Assembly (NCBI RefSeq): GCF_963678635.1
Contig: NC_087067.1
Span: 4,752,647 to 4,816,646, forward strand
Length of the DNA: 64,000 nt
Origin: Symsagittifera roscoffensis
Taxonomy: Eukaryota > Xenacoelomorpha > Acoela > Convolutidae
Direction of reading: 5' to 3'
Shown here: piece after piece, positions 11,672 through 23,389 of the stretch
Position numbering within the stretch: the first letter of the stretch is position 1
How the letters are laid out: each line of letters opens with the position of its first letter
Made by a program: the position numbers and the translations under genes
The notes under the pieces: model-generated
The model's input: the letters and a program-made list of their open reading frames with translations, nothing else
Told to the model about the DNA's origin: nothing
Database searches by the model: none

Positions 11672-14600
11672 GTGAGAGTCCTAGTCCATTTGAAAGGCAT
11701 TATCTGTGTAGAAACGAACGGTTGCAACTGGCACGCTACAACTTGTAGGGTTCTTGCAAGATTTATATTACTAAAGAACTTTTCTTTTTGGTGCTAAATA
11801 TAGTCCAAAAAACTGAATCAACGAGATTTTCTATGAGTTCTAGTTTTGTGCGTTGATCGTTTTTGAGAAGTCAAACTTTGCAAAAATCTTGCCTTAACCC
11901 TCTAGAAATTTCGCCGATGATTTATAACTAAAAAAACTTTGCGCAAAAATCTGCAGTTGCAGTTGTTTTATGCCAAATATTGCCGCATTCTGATTACTTA
12001 GACCTTCACTTTTCAAAGTGTAACAATTAAGTTTTTGAAACTATATAGTGGCGGTAGCTATATCCTACTTCTTCTGAAAAAAATTTCAAAAATTTTCCAT
12101 TTGCGTTTAAAAACATCATTTGAGCAAATTTTCTTGTATTACCCTCTATTTAGGGAAAAAATAACCCAGCAATTTCCGCTGTAAAATTTTGCTGAATATC
12201 TCCTTCCGACTGGCAGAATTTTCCGAAAGCACTGTAAGTGCCAAAAACAGTAAGAGCAAAATAATAGTAGACAACAAACCTTATTTCTTGCAAATGGAAA
12301 GCATATGTTGCAAGAATCTTGCTAAATGAATGCAAGGGCAATATACTTTCTTACAAGATTTCTTGAAACATAATTTTCAAGTTTTGCATCCCGGAACTGT
12401 GAGGGTAAAGTGCTGAAAAATTTTCAGTGTAGTTTAAAAATACCTCAAAAATTATCCCACATCAACTGAAACGATGTGTGAGAAATGATTGTTCTATAGA
12501 ATAATGATTTTTTTCTGAGTTTTGTATGATTTTTTTTCAAAGTTTTTTAATCTGAAAAAATCTTTCTTTATGAGCAGCAGTCGTTGAAGCGGACTTTCAC
12601 AGCTATTGTAAGTCTCTCCAAACAATTCAGTTTTAGGTGACAAAAATGATCTGATTCACATTGTAGTAATCATTTTTACTGAATTAATTTCAATTTCGTC
12701 CTTAGTATGTGAAATGATAGTTTTATCTATTTTTGCCAGCTAGCAAATTTTTATGGCTGATTCGGCCATTCCCACTTTGCTGATCACCCAATTCGGAAAA
12801 CTTGAAAACTTAGTATTCGAATGTTTTTAAAAAATCTTGTCATGTGTTAAAAAACACGCTCTTAGCTTAGACAAAAAATCGTTAGTTTTCCTGCGTTTGG
12901 CGAGATTGCAAAAGCCTCAGCTCTTTTTTTATTGAGATTTTAGTTTTTTTTGACAAACTGTTCTGAAACTTATTGTAGTTATCTTTTTACCAAATTATCA
13001 TTAGCATTACGAAGCCAAACTGTGTATTTTGTGAATTGTAAGTGGGTTTCTCGACATGCCGAAAACAGACTTGTTGCACAATCTACGACATTGCTAGTTT
13101 TCTAAGATCTTCTTTGCTGTTTTGGGTTCCAAGAACAAATAGCTAAACACAGTATCAATCCAAACTGCTCCAAAAACAGCCGGTTTCGCGGAATCCGCAA
13201 CAAAGTTTGCGGAATCCGGAACAAATAATAAAATTTGTTAATGTGAAATTACGCTGACGCGGAATGTGCAAGGATAATCAGCATATGGCTACCGGAATTC
13301 ATAAAATGTACTTGGGTTTCGCAAGTTGTGAACGGATTCCGCATTTTTGCGGATTCCAGTATCATATAGAAATACTTCCTGGAATTATTTGCTGTTCCGA
13401 CCATTAACCAGAGAGGAGTTCTGGTTTCGGGTGTGATTAAGTTTTTTGTTTTCGTTTTCCCAACAAAACAGGTACCACAACTAATCGACGGAAAAAAAGA
13501 GTGATGAGTCATATAATAAAACTTTTCAGTCGTGATTCGAGCGACAGTGAAACTTTTTCAAAAAGTGCCCCAGTGTGGAAAAAAACTGATTGTCGAGTTT
13601 CAGTATAACTTCTAGCGAGTAAAATGAGTTATTAGGTGTCTTAAAACTGCCACTGGCCCATGCACTAATAGCCGGAGACCGCATCCTAAAAACCACCAGC
13701 ATCCCAAATACCGCCAACATATTTAACCAGAAAATCACATATACATTTCCCTTATACCAAATACCGCCAGTGGTTATTATCACATGTAATCATATAATTA
13801 CAACGAAATCACCCTCATAACTCTATTTCTATACATTTTTCGGCTTTGAATCTAAGAAAAAAAAATTGTTTTTTTTTGTGTTGGTTACAGTTTTTGGTCA
13901 TAGCAAAAAATAGCGTTTAAAGATTAGGCAAAATTGTATTGTCTTCTCTGCGATCGGTTACTTTTTCATATGGTTTTAAGTTGATAAGTTTCGGAAAATA
14001 ATATCCCAAATTAGCTTGCTGGAAATTTATCCCATATACTAAAAGGGCTACACACGATTTCAGTTAACTATTGTTTTAGGGTTTGTTGTTGGATTCCATG
14101 GGCAATGGCAAAATTTTGGTTAAAATTTTTGGTCTTCTAGTCATTAATCCCTTTTCTCTAGTTGTTTTTTCATTATTTTATTCTGAAGAAATTTATTACA
14201 GTTTTTGGCCAAGGCCGGAAAGTTTGCTTGAAGAGATTAGACTAATTTTTATTGTCTTTTTTTGTTTATACAGTCATTTAGAGCCTCACGTCTCTCTCAT
14301 TAAAAAAAATAGATTTCATTCTACAAAAAATATCTGAAGCACATTGTAGTAATCACTTCTTTGGATCAACAGCAGTACTCATTTTTGTTTTAATGTGTAA
14401 AGTTTTTTTCCTGAGCTTGACGAATCAAAATAATTTTTGCTGACTTCATTCTGAGTCTGAAAATCTTAGTTTTTCAAAGTTTTTTTCTGATCGGTTCACG
14501 TTGTAAGCAATTGTGTTGTCGGCTCAGAAAAATTCCATCTCTTTTATTTGTTTGTTCAGACTTTCACTGCCTCAACTCCAACTACCATCGGGAATTTCGT

Positions 14601-15744
14601 TTCTTATTTGAAATTGCGTTAAAAAACTTATCTCTTAGCCGAGTCAACCCGTGTTTCACTTAGCCTTACCGTTTTTCATAAGTTTTTTCCCGATTTTATG
14701 TGATTTACCCAAAATATTTTAGGTTGATTCCAGCAGTGCTTTTTTACTCCTCACACTTTCACCCAGAAAAATTTTCATCAAATTTTTATTCCGAAAAAAC
14801 TAGTTTTGCTTTTCGTGATTTGTACACTTTTTGATCCACACTCGTAGGCAAATGCAAGTGTTTTTGTTACCAATCATCTGAAACACATTTTTTTATCACT
14901 TTGCCGAACGAACATCAGTTTTTGTTCTAGTTTCAATGTTTGTTCAAAAAAATGTAACTCGCTTGACTGATTAAGCCAAAAAAATTGCGACGGACTCCTC
15001 CATTGCCTTTTTACTCGTCGCCGATTTCTGGGAATTTTTTCGTAATTTTGATTTGAAGAATTTGTTATTATTTTTTCCACTTAATACGATTTTTGTTCAG
15101 CATTTTTGGTCATTTTCTGCTTTGAGCTTTACAATCACTTCAAGTTTTGTAGAGCAATTTGGTTTTAACATTCATTTCCAATCAGTTCTAAACCGATGTA
15201 TGTTATTCCACAATTTTCTAAAACTTTCAAAATTTCGATAGCAAATGGCACTAAAATTTACTGTTTGCGGCTGGCAACTCTCCTTAAATTACTCTTGTTT
15301 ACTGATACACTGTGAGAGAGATTTGACTTGATTGTAAAATTTTGCTATAGACTATGAGCTGAAGCAAAAATTTGACTAAATTGAAAAGCTTGAGGCTAAA
15401 AAATTGATTTTAAAAAACCTGAAAAAGTGTTAACATTGCCAATTTTTAACGCAACTCCATAGATGTTGAAAGGCAGTAGAAAAATTCAATGTGTCGCCAT
15501 GATACGAGCAATCTAGTTGATCCGATTAACAAAAAGAGTGAGCAATACACATGATTAGAGTAATTTTTAAGGTTATTCGGAACAATTATACTGTGAAAGA
15601 TGACAGGGCGTGGATATCGATCCGTAAACTTTTGGATTAACAAGCAAGTATAATAGTAGAAGACTAAAATGTAGTTAATCTAACTGCTCGATTAATATTT
15701 GATAGTTTTAATACGTGAGATTTTCGGTTCCCCCCTTTTTAAAT
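11672..15744. other. intron 1 of the pseudo-GTPase gene, first part
   Basis: No recognisable gene. A lone CATTACGAAGCCAAACTGTG end of the small inverted-repeat family lies at 13005-13024, and a short segment at 13190-13250 repeats GCGGAATCCG. Frames in 13500-13800 look exon-like in composition but have no assignable partner. Confidence 0.35.
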
Positions 15745-18400
15745 CTAAACAACTTAACACCCTACAATTTCACTCCCTACTTTTTGTTGCCTTAGCAATA
15801 TAACATCGCTACATTTTAAAACAATTTCTATGACTTAACACCGTTTTAATCCAAATGAAAAGAAAACTTACTTCAAAGGGGATTTCGGTAACCATCAAAG
15901 AATTAAACGAGAGAAAGTTTTGCCATTTAAAGCCAGACAAATTTGCGCTACTTAATTCGCGTAAGTTTTGAATAGAAATAACCTTGCAAATGATTTCAAT
16001 GAAACGTTTCAAACCAAAATGAAATGGCCTTGCCAATATTTTCAATGAATCATTCCAAAATGAACCAAAAACAAGCAATAGTTCAATGAACTTCAAAAGC
16101 CCGCAAATAATTAGACGTCCTTTGACTAATATGGCCTGATTTTCTAGACGTTTTCAGCCGGTATAGAAATTAAAAAAAGGTTTAACCAATGCCAAAAGCC
16201 TTAAAGTCATTATTTTTAGAATCATTCTGGAACTTAAACTTATGACCTGATCGCTTTGTCAGCTCTTTTTGTCAGCAACATAAACGCGCAAAGCTAAAGG
16301 GTTTGCCAGCCCCTAGTCCCAACCTAGCATCCCGAAAATAAGGGCGATTGTCCTGGGAATAAATTGCTAAGGCACGAGTCATGTTCTTGTGTTTAGTTAC
16401 GTTTCCGGGAGTCTGCAAGGAAACGTCTTTTCAAAAAAAGCTGGTATAAATTTCAGTAGGATTAAAATTTGAATTTCAATAATACGAAAGAATAAACAAA
16501 GTTGAAATAAAATTTACAATGGTTTAGCACAAACTAGATAACGCTCTGAAAAAGTACAGATCAGTTTTGTCTTCGTAAACGGACATTATGTTTTGTACTC
16601 TTTCATTTAATACTCGATACTTTTTCTTTTTTGTGAACTTATGGCCACTCGATGCATCAAAAAAGTTGAGTTTTTGTACGGAAGCGTCTTTTTGCAGGCT
16701 ACCCACCATTTTCCACATATTTGGGTGGGCTCCGCTGAAATAGGATTGAATCCCGAAATGCCATCCCTCGACAGCATTTGTTGTTCGAGCAATCCCCATC
16801 ACGGCCGCATCTCGCTGGTTCCAAAGGGAGGGTGGGAATGAAACTTCACGGTTTGACACCAAGCTTTTTATATAAGTAGAGCCGAAGTACAGACACAACT
16901 CGTCAATTTTCTCTATTTTCTCGGGTTCTAAGCAATTTCTGTCGCATACATTTTGAATTTCTTGAACAATCATGTCATAGGAATCGCCGATCTTTTCTTT
17001 TTTTTCAAATGCAAGGGATGGCAGCATTTTTAAAGCCAGCACTAATTCGTGATTTGTTTCGTAGGTCACTTTCAGACCCAATTCATTAATTTTTCTCATG
17101 TAACTCTGGGAGAGATGAAAAAAACAACCCGATAAAGGTGCTTCGGGGAATGTTTTTTGGAAGGACTGAAGAGCAGCTTGCTCAAAATCTAACAAAAATT
17201 TTTCAGGCCGGCAGTTGGGTGCTAAATCAATTAACGCCTGCAGGAAGCGATTGTAGGTTTTTTCGGTTTTGTTAGGGAGGAAGGCGTAAATGCAAGCTGG
17301 CGCAATGCCAGATACACTAACATGAATTGAATAAAGCTGATAGAACATTTTTGGAGTAATTTTGAAAGTTTCATCGGCTAACCAGAAAGATGACTTCTCC
17401 AGAACTCTCAGCATTTTGGGGTCGCCGCACAAAATGATTCGCTCATGATCATTTGATCCACTGTCATACCGGATAAAATTTTCGAAAATTTCAGGGATCT
17501 CGAAATTTCGCGCAACGGGGATGGGCGGCATATTTACATCTAGCTGCTTACGAGTGCGAGCAGCCGTTCGGATCAGTTTGTCTTTACTTGGGAGAGCAAA
17601 CTGAGTAGCCAAATTGTTGGTAATTGGCAAAACCGCACTGGCAACTGCAACAGTCGGGGTAAATCTCTCGCTGAGATCTTTTATATGCTTTATGACATTT
17701 CGGGCCTCCGATTTTCCCGCTGAAATGTCGTGGTTATGCTCTCCACGCGTCTCGATTAATTCGTTACTTTCAGTAATGGCAGTTGCTCGACATTTATGTG
17801 TTTGATATTTTGAGCAAATCCAGTTTTCTGTAAACTTCTTTTTTCGCTTGAAATAAAATTCATGGCCGGACGCTATAAGAATTGGCTTGTTTTTAGATGA
17901 AACTGTGAACTCGAAAGAAGACTCAGTCATAATGTGTTTATTTTGTTTGCGTTTGTTTATCACTTGAGTAAAGTATAAAGTGACTGTCAGAATTTAATTT
18001 TTGTCAGAATTTTTACGGCAAATTGTTTTGAATTAGCACAAGCAGCTTTTTCAGTAATCATAAAGGTTTAGCGAAAAGTCTAATTGAAAATAAATTACAA
18101 ACCTGTAGATAAGAGTCTTAGGTAAATTGGGAAGCCTCCTTTTAGCATGTATAACTAAGATAAACCAAGTTTTTCATTATGGTGCGTGTGTTAATTGCAG
18201 GATTAACTTTGGTGTGATAAGAGTTAAGATAAGGAATTCATAAAGCATTAATTTTAATAGTGAAATGACTAGGTGTTAAAATGTACTGTGTTAAACTGGA
18301 AAATAGGAGTTATATTGTTGTCGATTTAAATTGTTTAGTAGTGAAATGACTAAGTTTTAAAATGTACGGTGTTAAATTGTATGTCATTAAATTGTAGGAC
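15745..18400. mobile_element. probable MULE DNA transposon, borders tentative
   Basis: An intact transposase gene (16524-17930) is flanked by related inverted motifs: AACTTAACACCCTACA and CAATATAACATCG...TACATTTTAAAAC on the left near 15750-15820, and the inverse of similar strings (GTACGGTGTTAAATTG, GTTATATTG, GTTTTAAAATGTAC-like) near 18260-18400. The match is imperfect and I cannot fix the exact ends or a 9-bp target duplication. The element sits in an intron of the pseudo-GTPase gene. Confidence 0.45.
16524..17930 (-). CDS. FLYWCH-MULE transposase, apparently intact
   Basis: The open frame encodes 468 residues from the ATG at 17930; an upstream in-frame GTG is not credible as a eukaryotic start. 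Residues about 10-67 form a FLYWCH-type zinc finger with W37, C39, C47, H65 and H67. The MULE catalytic core follows: D186 in WLADETF, D248 in LLDFEQAA and E388 in TTNAVEGWH, with a CFFH motif at 269-272. Such enzymes cut and paste Mutator-like elements with a DDE-type RNase H fold. No frameshift or stop is seen, unlike the decayed relatives at 36.6 and 39.0 kb. It is either a recently active element or a domesticated gene. Confidence 0.88.
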   Translation of the reverse strand: MTESSFEFTVSSKNKPILIASGHEFYFKRKKKFTENWICSKYQTHKCRATAITESNELIETRGEHNHDISAGKSEARNVIKHIKDLSERFTPTVAVASAVLPITNNLATQFALPSKDKLIRTAARTRKQLDVNMPPIPVARNFEIPEIFENFIRYDSGSNDHERIILCGDPKMLRVLEKSSFWLADETFKITPKMFYQLYSIHVSVSGIAPACIYAFLPNKTEKTYNRFLQALIDLAPNCRPEKFLLDFEQAALQSFQKTFPEAPLSGCFFHLSQSYMRKINELGLKVTYETNHELVLALKMLPSLAFEKKEKIGDSYDMIVQEIQNVCDRNCLEPEKIEKIDELCLYFGSTYIKSLVSNREVSFPPSLWNQRDAAVMGIARTTNAVEGWHFGIQSYFSGAHPNMWKMVGSLQKDASVQKLNFFDASSGHKFTKKKKYRVLNERVQNIMSVYEDKTDLYFFRALSSLC

Positions 18401-18726
18401 ACCAGATTTTCATGCCTGACAAATTAGAAGCCCGCAAATGATTTGAGGCCAACTAATTGGTCATTTTAAGTGCTCTGGCTGTCAAATTAAGCGCGGAATG
18501 GAATATTTATGTTTGTTCCACTCAAACTTTGCCACTAAGTTTTTTCATTGACAGTACAAAGTGTATTGTTCAAGAGAAATTATTCGAGACTAAATTAGAG
18601 GCAGTCGGAACATTCAAGCAAAAGACTTTGACCTCATTTACGAGCAGTCTTGTTATTTATAAAAAAAGTATAAAATGGATGAGCAACATAGTCGGAAATT
18701 GTTGTTAATTTTTTGGTTTACTTCAG

Positions 18727-18863
18727 GTGTTCGTTATAAAGTGAATCTGCAGCAGATGAGACTGACGGAATTCAGACGCCACTTCTCGATTAGGAGGAGG
18801 AGTCTGCCTGCCAGTCCTTCCAGTTACACAACTATCGATTCACTCTCACCCACTAACAGAATT
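18727..18863 (+). CDS. Ras-like pseudo-GTPase, exon 2 (predicted)
   Basis: The exon begins after TTTACTTCAG, in the phase left by exon 1, and reads VRYKVNLQQMRLTEF and then HFSIRRRSLPASPSSY. The first part fits the beta2-beta3 region of a small GTPase. A Ser-rich insert (residues about 58-80) contains RRRS(L)P, a basophilic kinase or 14-3-3-like site. The predicted donor GTACGC (phase 0) is weak. If it is not used, the frame reaches a TGA at 18873-18875 and this would be an alternative, truncating last exon. No switch I threonine or DxxG motif is evident. Confidence 0.5.
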
Positions 18864-19155
18864 GTACGCATCTGAGGCCAAGTTAACAACAACCCCCCCC
18901 CCCCCCTCCCAAAGTTACCAAATTAAAATGTTCCACCCCAGCATCCAATTTGTACTAAATTTGCTAAGCGCTGCATGCAAAAATGCTCGATTCTGATTGG
19001 CTAAAAAATCCAATCTAGAAACAGGTGAATATCCTCCCCCGTTTGTGGGTAGTTTATGGGATAAAACTTCTGTTTTTAGAGGGATACCCAAAATGTCTTC
19101 GTGAGACCAAGTTCAGTCTTCAGTAATTGATTGTACGGCATCATGATACAAGACT

Positions 19156-19640
19156 AGTCGAGAATAAATGAAAAAAAAAAACTTTCAATTGATTGGAAAA
19201 CTGCTAAAACGATTTTCCGCTTTTCACATAAGCCAACGTCTTTGAAAAGGGTGGAAGATGGATTTTTGTGCATAATAAACAAATTAGAAATTGCGATTAA
19301 AACAATCGAATATAATCGATTATTATTGAATCGAAAAACAGATTGATTAATAATCAACTATGATCGATTAAAATGTGTTATAATTGGATAGAATATAACT
19401 CTAAAGAGAGAGATTATAATCGCCTATTAATTGACCACCCGCTAAGAGATTCAATGGATAATAATTGATTATCATGAATTTTCATGGTCTGTCTCCATAA
19501 AAAGCAAAACTAATCGATTATAAAACAGTTAAATAGAGATCATTGTAATTCATTATATTCAAATAAAATGGATTGTTATGGACTATAATAAATTATGGTG
19601 GATTGTAATAACTTCTAATGAGTAAGAGCCTAGATTTTCC
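19156..19640. repeat. TAAT/ATTA-rich arrays with a family terminus
   Basis: Degenerate TATAATCGATTATTATTG-like units fill 19270-19430. At 19437 the heptamer ACCCGCT lies 25 bases before TAATTGATTA and a second array follows to about 19610. This matches the fixed terminus geometry of the family described at 42181-43802. No open frame of interest. Confidence 0.6.
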
Positions 19641-19939
19641 AAAACTTTAAAATAGATATTCAAAACCAGATTCTTGCAATCACTAAATTGTGTTTTACAT
19701 TTGGCTACAGCAAAAAAAAAATTGAGTTGTTTTCCATTATTTTTCTTTTTGAATCACATTAACCGTAAAAATACGTGAAAAATACCGTAAACACTTGTCC
19801 CTTCGAACAACCCCTCCCACTATACCCCACCCCTGCAGACTTTAAAGCCCCCCCCCCCCAAACTGACAGGGGGTAGGGTACGATAGATTGAGGTGAAGGA
19901 GCAGGGGGTAATTCAAAATAATTCTCTAAAATGTTGTAG

Positions 19940-20066
19940 TCGTTCGACCTGTCTTGTAGCCACAGCAGCAAAGTGCAGATGTCGTCCACAATGCCACATG
20001 GCTTCATCGTCCTCTTCGATGCCGATGACTTCTCAGCCCAATACTACCTACCCTCTGTCATTAAAG
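19940..20066 (+). CDS. Ras-like pseudo-GTPase, exon 3 (predicted)
   Basis: The exon follows an ATGTTGTAG acceptor (phase 0) and encodes SFDLSCSHSS and then MPHGFIVLFDADDFSAQYYL, which matches the beta4 strand and following helix of Ras-like proteins (the '..GFLxVFxxxxxxSF' pattern). The G3 DxxG motif expected before it is absent. It ends in phase 1 at a GTTACA donor and joins exon 4 to complete a Glu codon. GC content and codon-like sequence stand out from the AT-rich surroundings. Poor donor consensus is the main weakness. Confidence 0.6.
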
Positions 20067-20379
20067 GTTACATCTTAAAAAACTATGCTTCAATATGAGA
20101 GTAAAAAACCAGCCAAGGTATAAACTAACCAAAAATGTGCGGAGTATATAAGCCAGCCAAAAATTTACGCCGTATCAGTAAAATTTGCATAAATTTTTTA
20201 ATCGTTGCATAGTTGTTACATAACTATTAACATTTATGTATTTTTGGCTGAATTATACTTCAGCTGGTATACTTGGGCGCCAAAGGGCGCCAAAGACAAG
20301 TGATTTTGTGCATTCTTCCCAAGACGTTATTGGTGTAACGAGCATCAACGATTTTCAATTTTAAATAGTTCATTTTTTA

Positions 20380-21203
20380 CCGCACTGACGAAAATGGTTC
20401 TCGGTCGATTTAAATTGATTTTAAATCGATTTTAATTAGATATAAATTGATTAACAATGTACATTTTACAAGCTTAACTGGATTTAAATCGATTTGAATT
20501 CATCTTTCATAAAAATTTTGGATCGATTTAAGGGTCCAAAATTCGACTTAAACCGATTTGGATGGATTATCAGACTCACAAAAACTTTTTTGCTAGCACG
20601 GCGAAAACATTTGAGCACGAAAAAACGCATTAAAGTTATAGAAAATTATCATTGTAAATCAGATTATAGGCAAAAATCTATGTAACAAATCGAGAAAAGA
20701 GTAAACAGTAATCATATTTTGATCTCAAGAATATGCAATTAAATCACTAAAAATCATGAAGGTAAAATTTTATGAAAAGAAATGAACTCAAAAAGTGCAC
20801 AGGAATCATAGAATGATATTAATGTTTTGAAAACTCTTTGGTCTTTTTGTTATGCTACAATAGGCTATGGATGTAAAATGAAAAAAGATGGGCAATGAAT
20901 AAATGCAACGCAAATTCAAAACTAATGAAGTTAAAAAAAAAGATTTTTTTTTTCATTTTAATACGTTTTAGTCCCCTTAAAAATAAAAAAACAAAGTAGG
21001 ACTGGATCAAATGGATTTAAATTGAATTAAAATTTAATTAGAGTGTTTATTAACTGGGATTTTAAATAGATTTAAATAGATTTAAAACTGATTCAAATCA
21101 ATCGTTATCTTTTCTTTTTTTTTTTCATAGTAAAATTGATCTAAATTTAATCTGCATTCTTTTTTATACTAACATTGATCCTAATCCATTTCTTTCAGTG
21201 CGG
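20380..21203. mobile_element. small inverted-repeat element with TTTAAAT arrays
   Basis: Perfect 9-bp ends CCGCACTGA (20380) and TCAGTGCGG (21195-21203) enclose 824 bases. Tracts of degenerate GATTTAAATCGATTTAAA units lie just inside both ends (20405-20560 and 21000-21180). The layout mirrors the ACCCGCA/TAATCGATTA family, with a different array unit. No transposase and no clear target duplication. Confidence 0.6.
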
Positions 21204-21310
21204 GCTGTAAATTTGCAGCACTTCCAGTGTGAGTACTGGAGTTCTGTTTAAAAAAAAGCCCAAATTGTAACTTTTTTTCAGAAACCAATTTTTACGATAT
21301 TTACTTTGAT

Positions 21311-22330
21311 ATATTTCAATAGTTGAAAATTGAAGATTACTATAGTTATCAAAAAAGTGAAATGACACTTCTATAAAACGCCACTGAATTATTTTCAGAA
21401 ATGAGAACCACAAAGCCAACAAAAAACTGCGTGCGCCACAGGCTAAGTTTCTGACTTAAAGCAAAATGATTTGATGGATATAGATTTTCTTGAGGGGTAG
21501 GGGCGGGTTTCAAAAAAGTTTCGCTACTTTTTTCTTGGTCAACCAATTTGACTTTTTTCTAGCTCTCCCTCCCAAACGATTCTTCATGATTCAATTTATC
21601 CGATGCAGTGAATTATAAGCACGGAATGGCTCGGCAGGCCGCTAAACTAATCAATTCAATGCCGTTCAGAAATAAGTGAACTAAAATTTTGGTTCAAAAA
21701 AGTGTGGTTAAAAATGTCGATAACTTATTAAAAAAACGATTTTTTTTTGATTTTTTGTTAACCTGTCTTATCTTTTTCGCGGTTCTCGATTTCTAGAGTT
21801 CTTATTTTTACTCTATATTTCAATTTCAATAGTTGAAAATTTGATATTACTATAGATATCAAAAAAGTGAAATGACGCTTCTATAAAACGCCACTGAATT
21901 ATTTTCAGAAATGAGAACCACAGAGCCAACAAAAAACTGCGTGCGCCACTGGCTAAGTTTCTGACTTAAGGCAAAATGATTTGATGAATATAGATTTTCT
22001 TGAGGGTAGGGGCGGATTTCAAAAAACTTTCGCTACTTTTTTCTTGGTCGACCAATTTGATTTTTTTCTAGCTCTCCCTCCCAAACGATTCTTCAAGATT
22101 CAATTTATCCGATGCAGTGAATTATAAGCACGGAATGGCATGGCAGGCCGCTAAACTAATCAATTCAATGCCGTTCAGAAATAGGTGAACTAAAATTTTG
22201 TTCCAAAAAAGTTTGGTTAAAAATGTTGGTAACTTATAAAAAAAAACGATTTTTTTTTTTGATTTTTTATTAACCTGTCTTATCTTTTTTTCGCGGTTCT
22301 CGATTTCTAAAGTTCTTATTTTACTCTAGG
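21311..22330. repeat. tandem duplication, two 510-bp copies
   Basis: The block starting TTTCAATAGTTGAAAATT at about 21311 recurs at 21821 with a 510-base period. It is highly similar throughout, for example AAAACGCCACTGAATTATTTT and GCACGGAATGGC in both, so it is younger than the duplication at 7.8 kb. It lies in an intron just upstream of exon 4. No coding content recognised. Confidence 0.85.
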
Positions 22331-22431
22331 CTTCCGAACGGCTTTTTTAAATTTGGATGAAGTTTTGAACTTCCAATGGGGGGGGGGACTAAATTAACAA
22401 ATTAACAAAGTAAAATTGTTTTTTTTTTTAG

Positions 22432-22592
22432 AAACACTCGGTACAAACTCGGCAGTGGACACACTTCTGATCGGCAGTTGTGTGAACAAAGAAAGTGCTC
22501 AAGGGTGGGAGGAAACTCTACATGCAGTGTCTCTCTTTCTTCCCCTCTTCAATTCCACTCTGGTCGACAGGGGGGACATGGAACAGTACAAG
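22432..22592 (+). CDS. Ras-like pseudo-GTPase, exon 4 (predicted)
   Basis: The exon follows a strong acceptor (a long T run then AG) and encodes TLGTNSAVDTLLIGSCVNKE, then EETLHAVSLFLPLFNSTL. The TLLIG strand is the beta5/G4 position; the NKxD guanine-specificity motif is replaced by S-C-V-N-K-E-S. FNSTLVDRGDMEQ fits the G5 to alpha5 region but lacks SAK. It ends at phase 0 before GTTCTA. GC content is clearly above the flanks. Exons 3 and 4 join in frame. Confidence 0.62.
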
Positions 22593-23389
22593 GTTCTATC
22601 TATCATTGATAACAAAATCATAATCAAATTCTTAACAAAAGTCTGGATAAAATTAATTCATAGCTTAACTCAAAGGACTCGGTGGAAATGAATCTGCAAA
22701 GCATTTTTCTCTCTAAAATTTACCTATTGTTTTAGTGCACCTCTGATAAATAAAGAAAAAAAAATAAAATTATTAGGTGCTGGTGATAACAAAAAAGTTT
22801 CGACACATACTCATTTTTGTAACTGATTCGAGAAGAAACTATTGAAATTGTTTTTTTTTCGAAATGGTTATTGCCAACAATTACAACAAGACTGCTCGTT
22901 TCAGGTCAAAGCTCGGCTCTCCCTCTAAGTCGGCTTTGCTTAATGATTCGAGCTCCGCTTTGCTAATTGCCCTTTTGCGGCTCTGCTAAAAATTATACAA
23001 AAAATTGAATTACAAAACGGTTGTTTCCTTTATTGATCTCCAATTCACTATGTGATATGTCCCAAGTGAAACATTTTGGTCTAGTTCTGTGTTTTTACAA
23101 CACTAGACCAAACAGGGAAAAGTGAGACTTTGCTGAAGTTCAATTTTGCGCTGTGGCAGACCATTGAAAAAAATGAGTTGAAAAAAGATACTGAAGGTGT
23201 AAATGGTTGATTCTCACAGCTCCAAATAGCTATTCAGTCTGCTTGTGAAATTTCATTCCTAAGCTCCTAATCAATGAAAATAGGGAAAGTTGGATAACTG
23301 CTAAAATTAAAAATGGGAGTATTAAGAAGATTAAATTGTACAAAAAATATTCGAACAATAAGAGTGATTGTAATCTTGATTAATTCCAG
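22593..23389. other. start of intron 4
   Basis: Nothing recognisable apart from a short GC-rich segment at 22910-22990 repeating GCGGCTCTGCT-like words. Confidence 0.35.

Noticed and set aside
17964-18440. Exact terminal repeats and 9-bp target duplication for the intact MULE
   Set aside because: Only imperfect inverted motifs were seen. A direct AGCCCGCAAAT repeat (16098 and 18430) is in the wrong orientation for terminal repeats.
19759-20007. Minus-strand open frame opposite exon 3
   Set aside because: The plus-strand exon has matching phases with its neighbours and GTPase-like content; the minus frame runs into poly-C and lacks partners.
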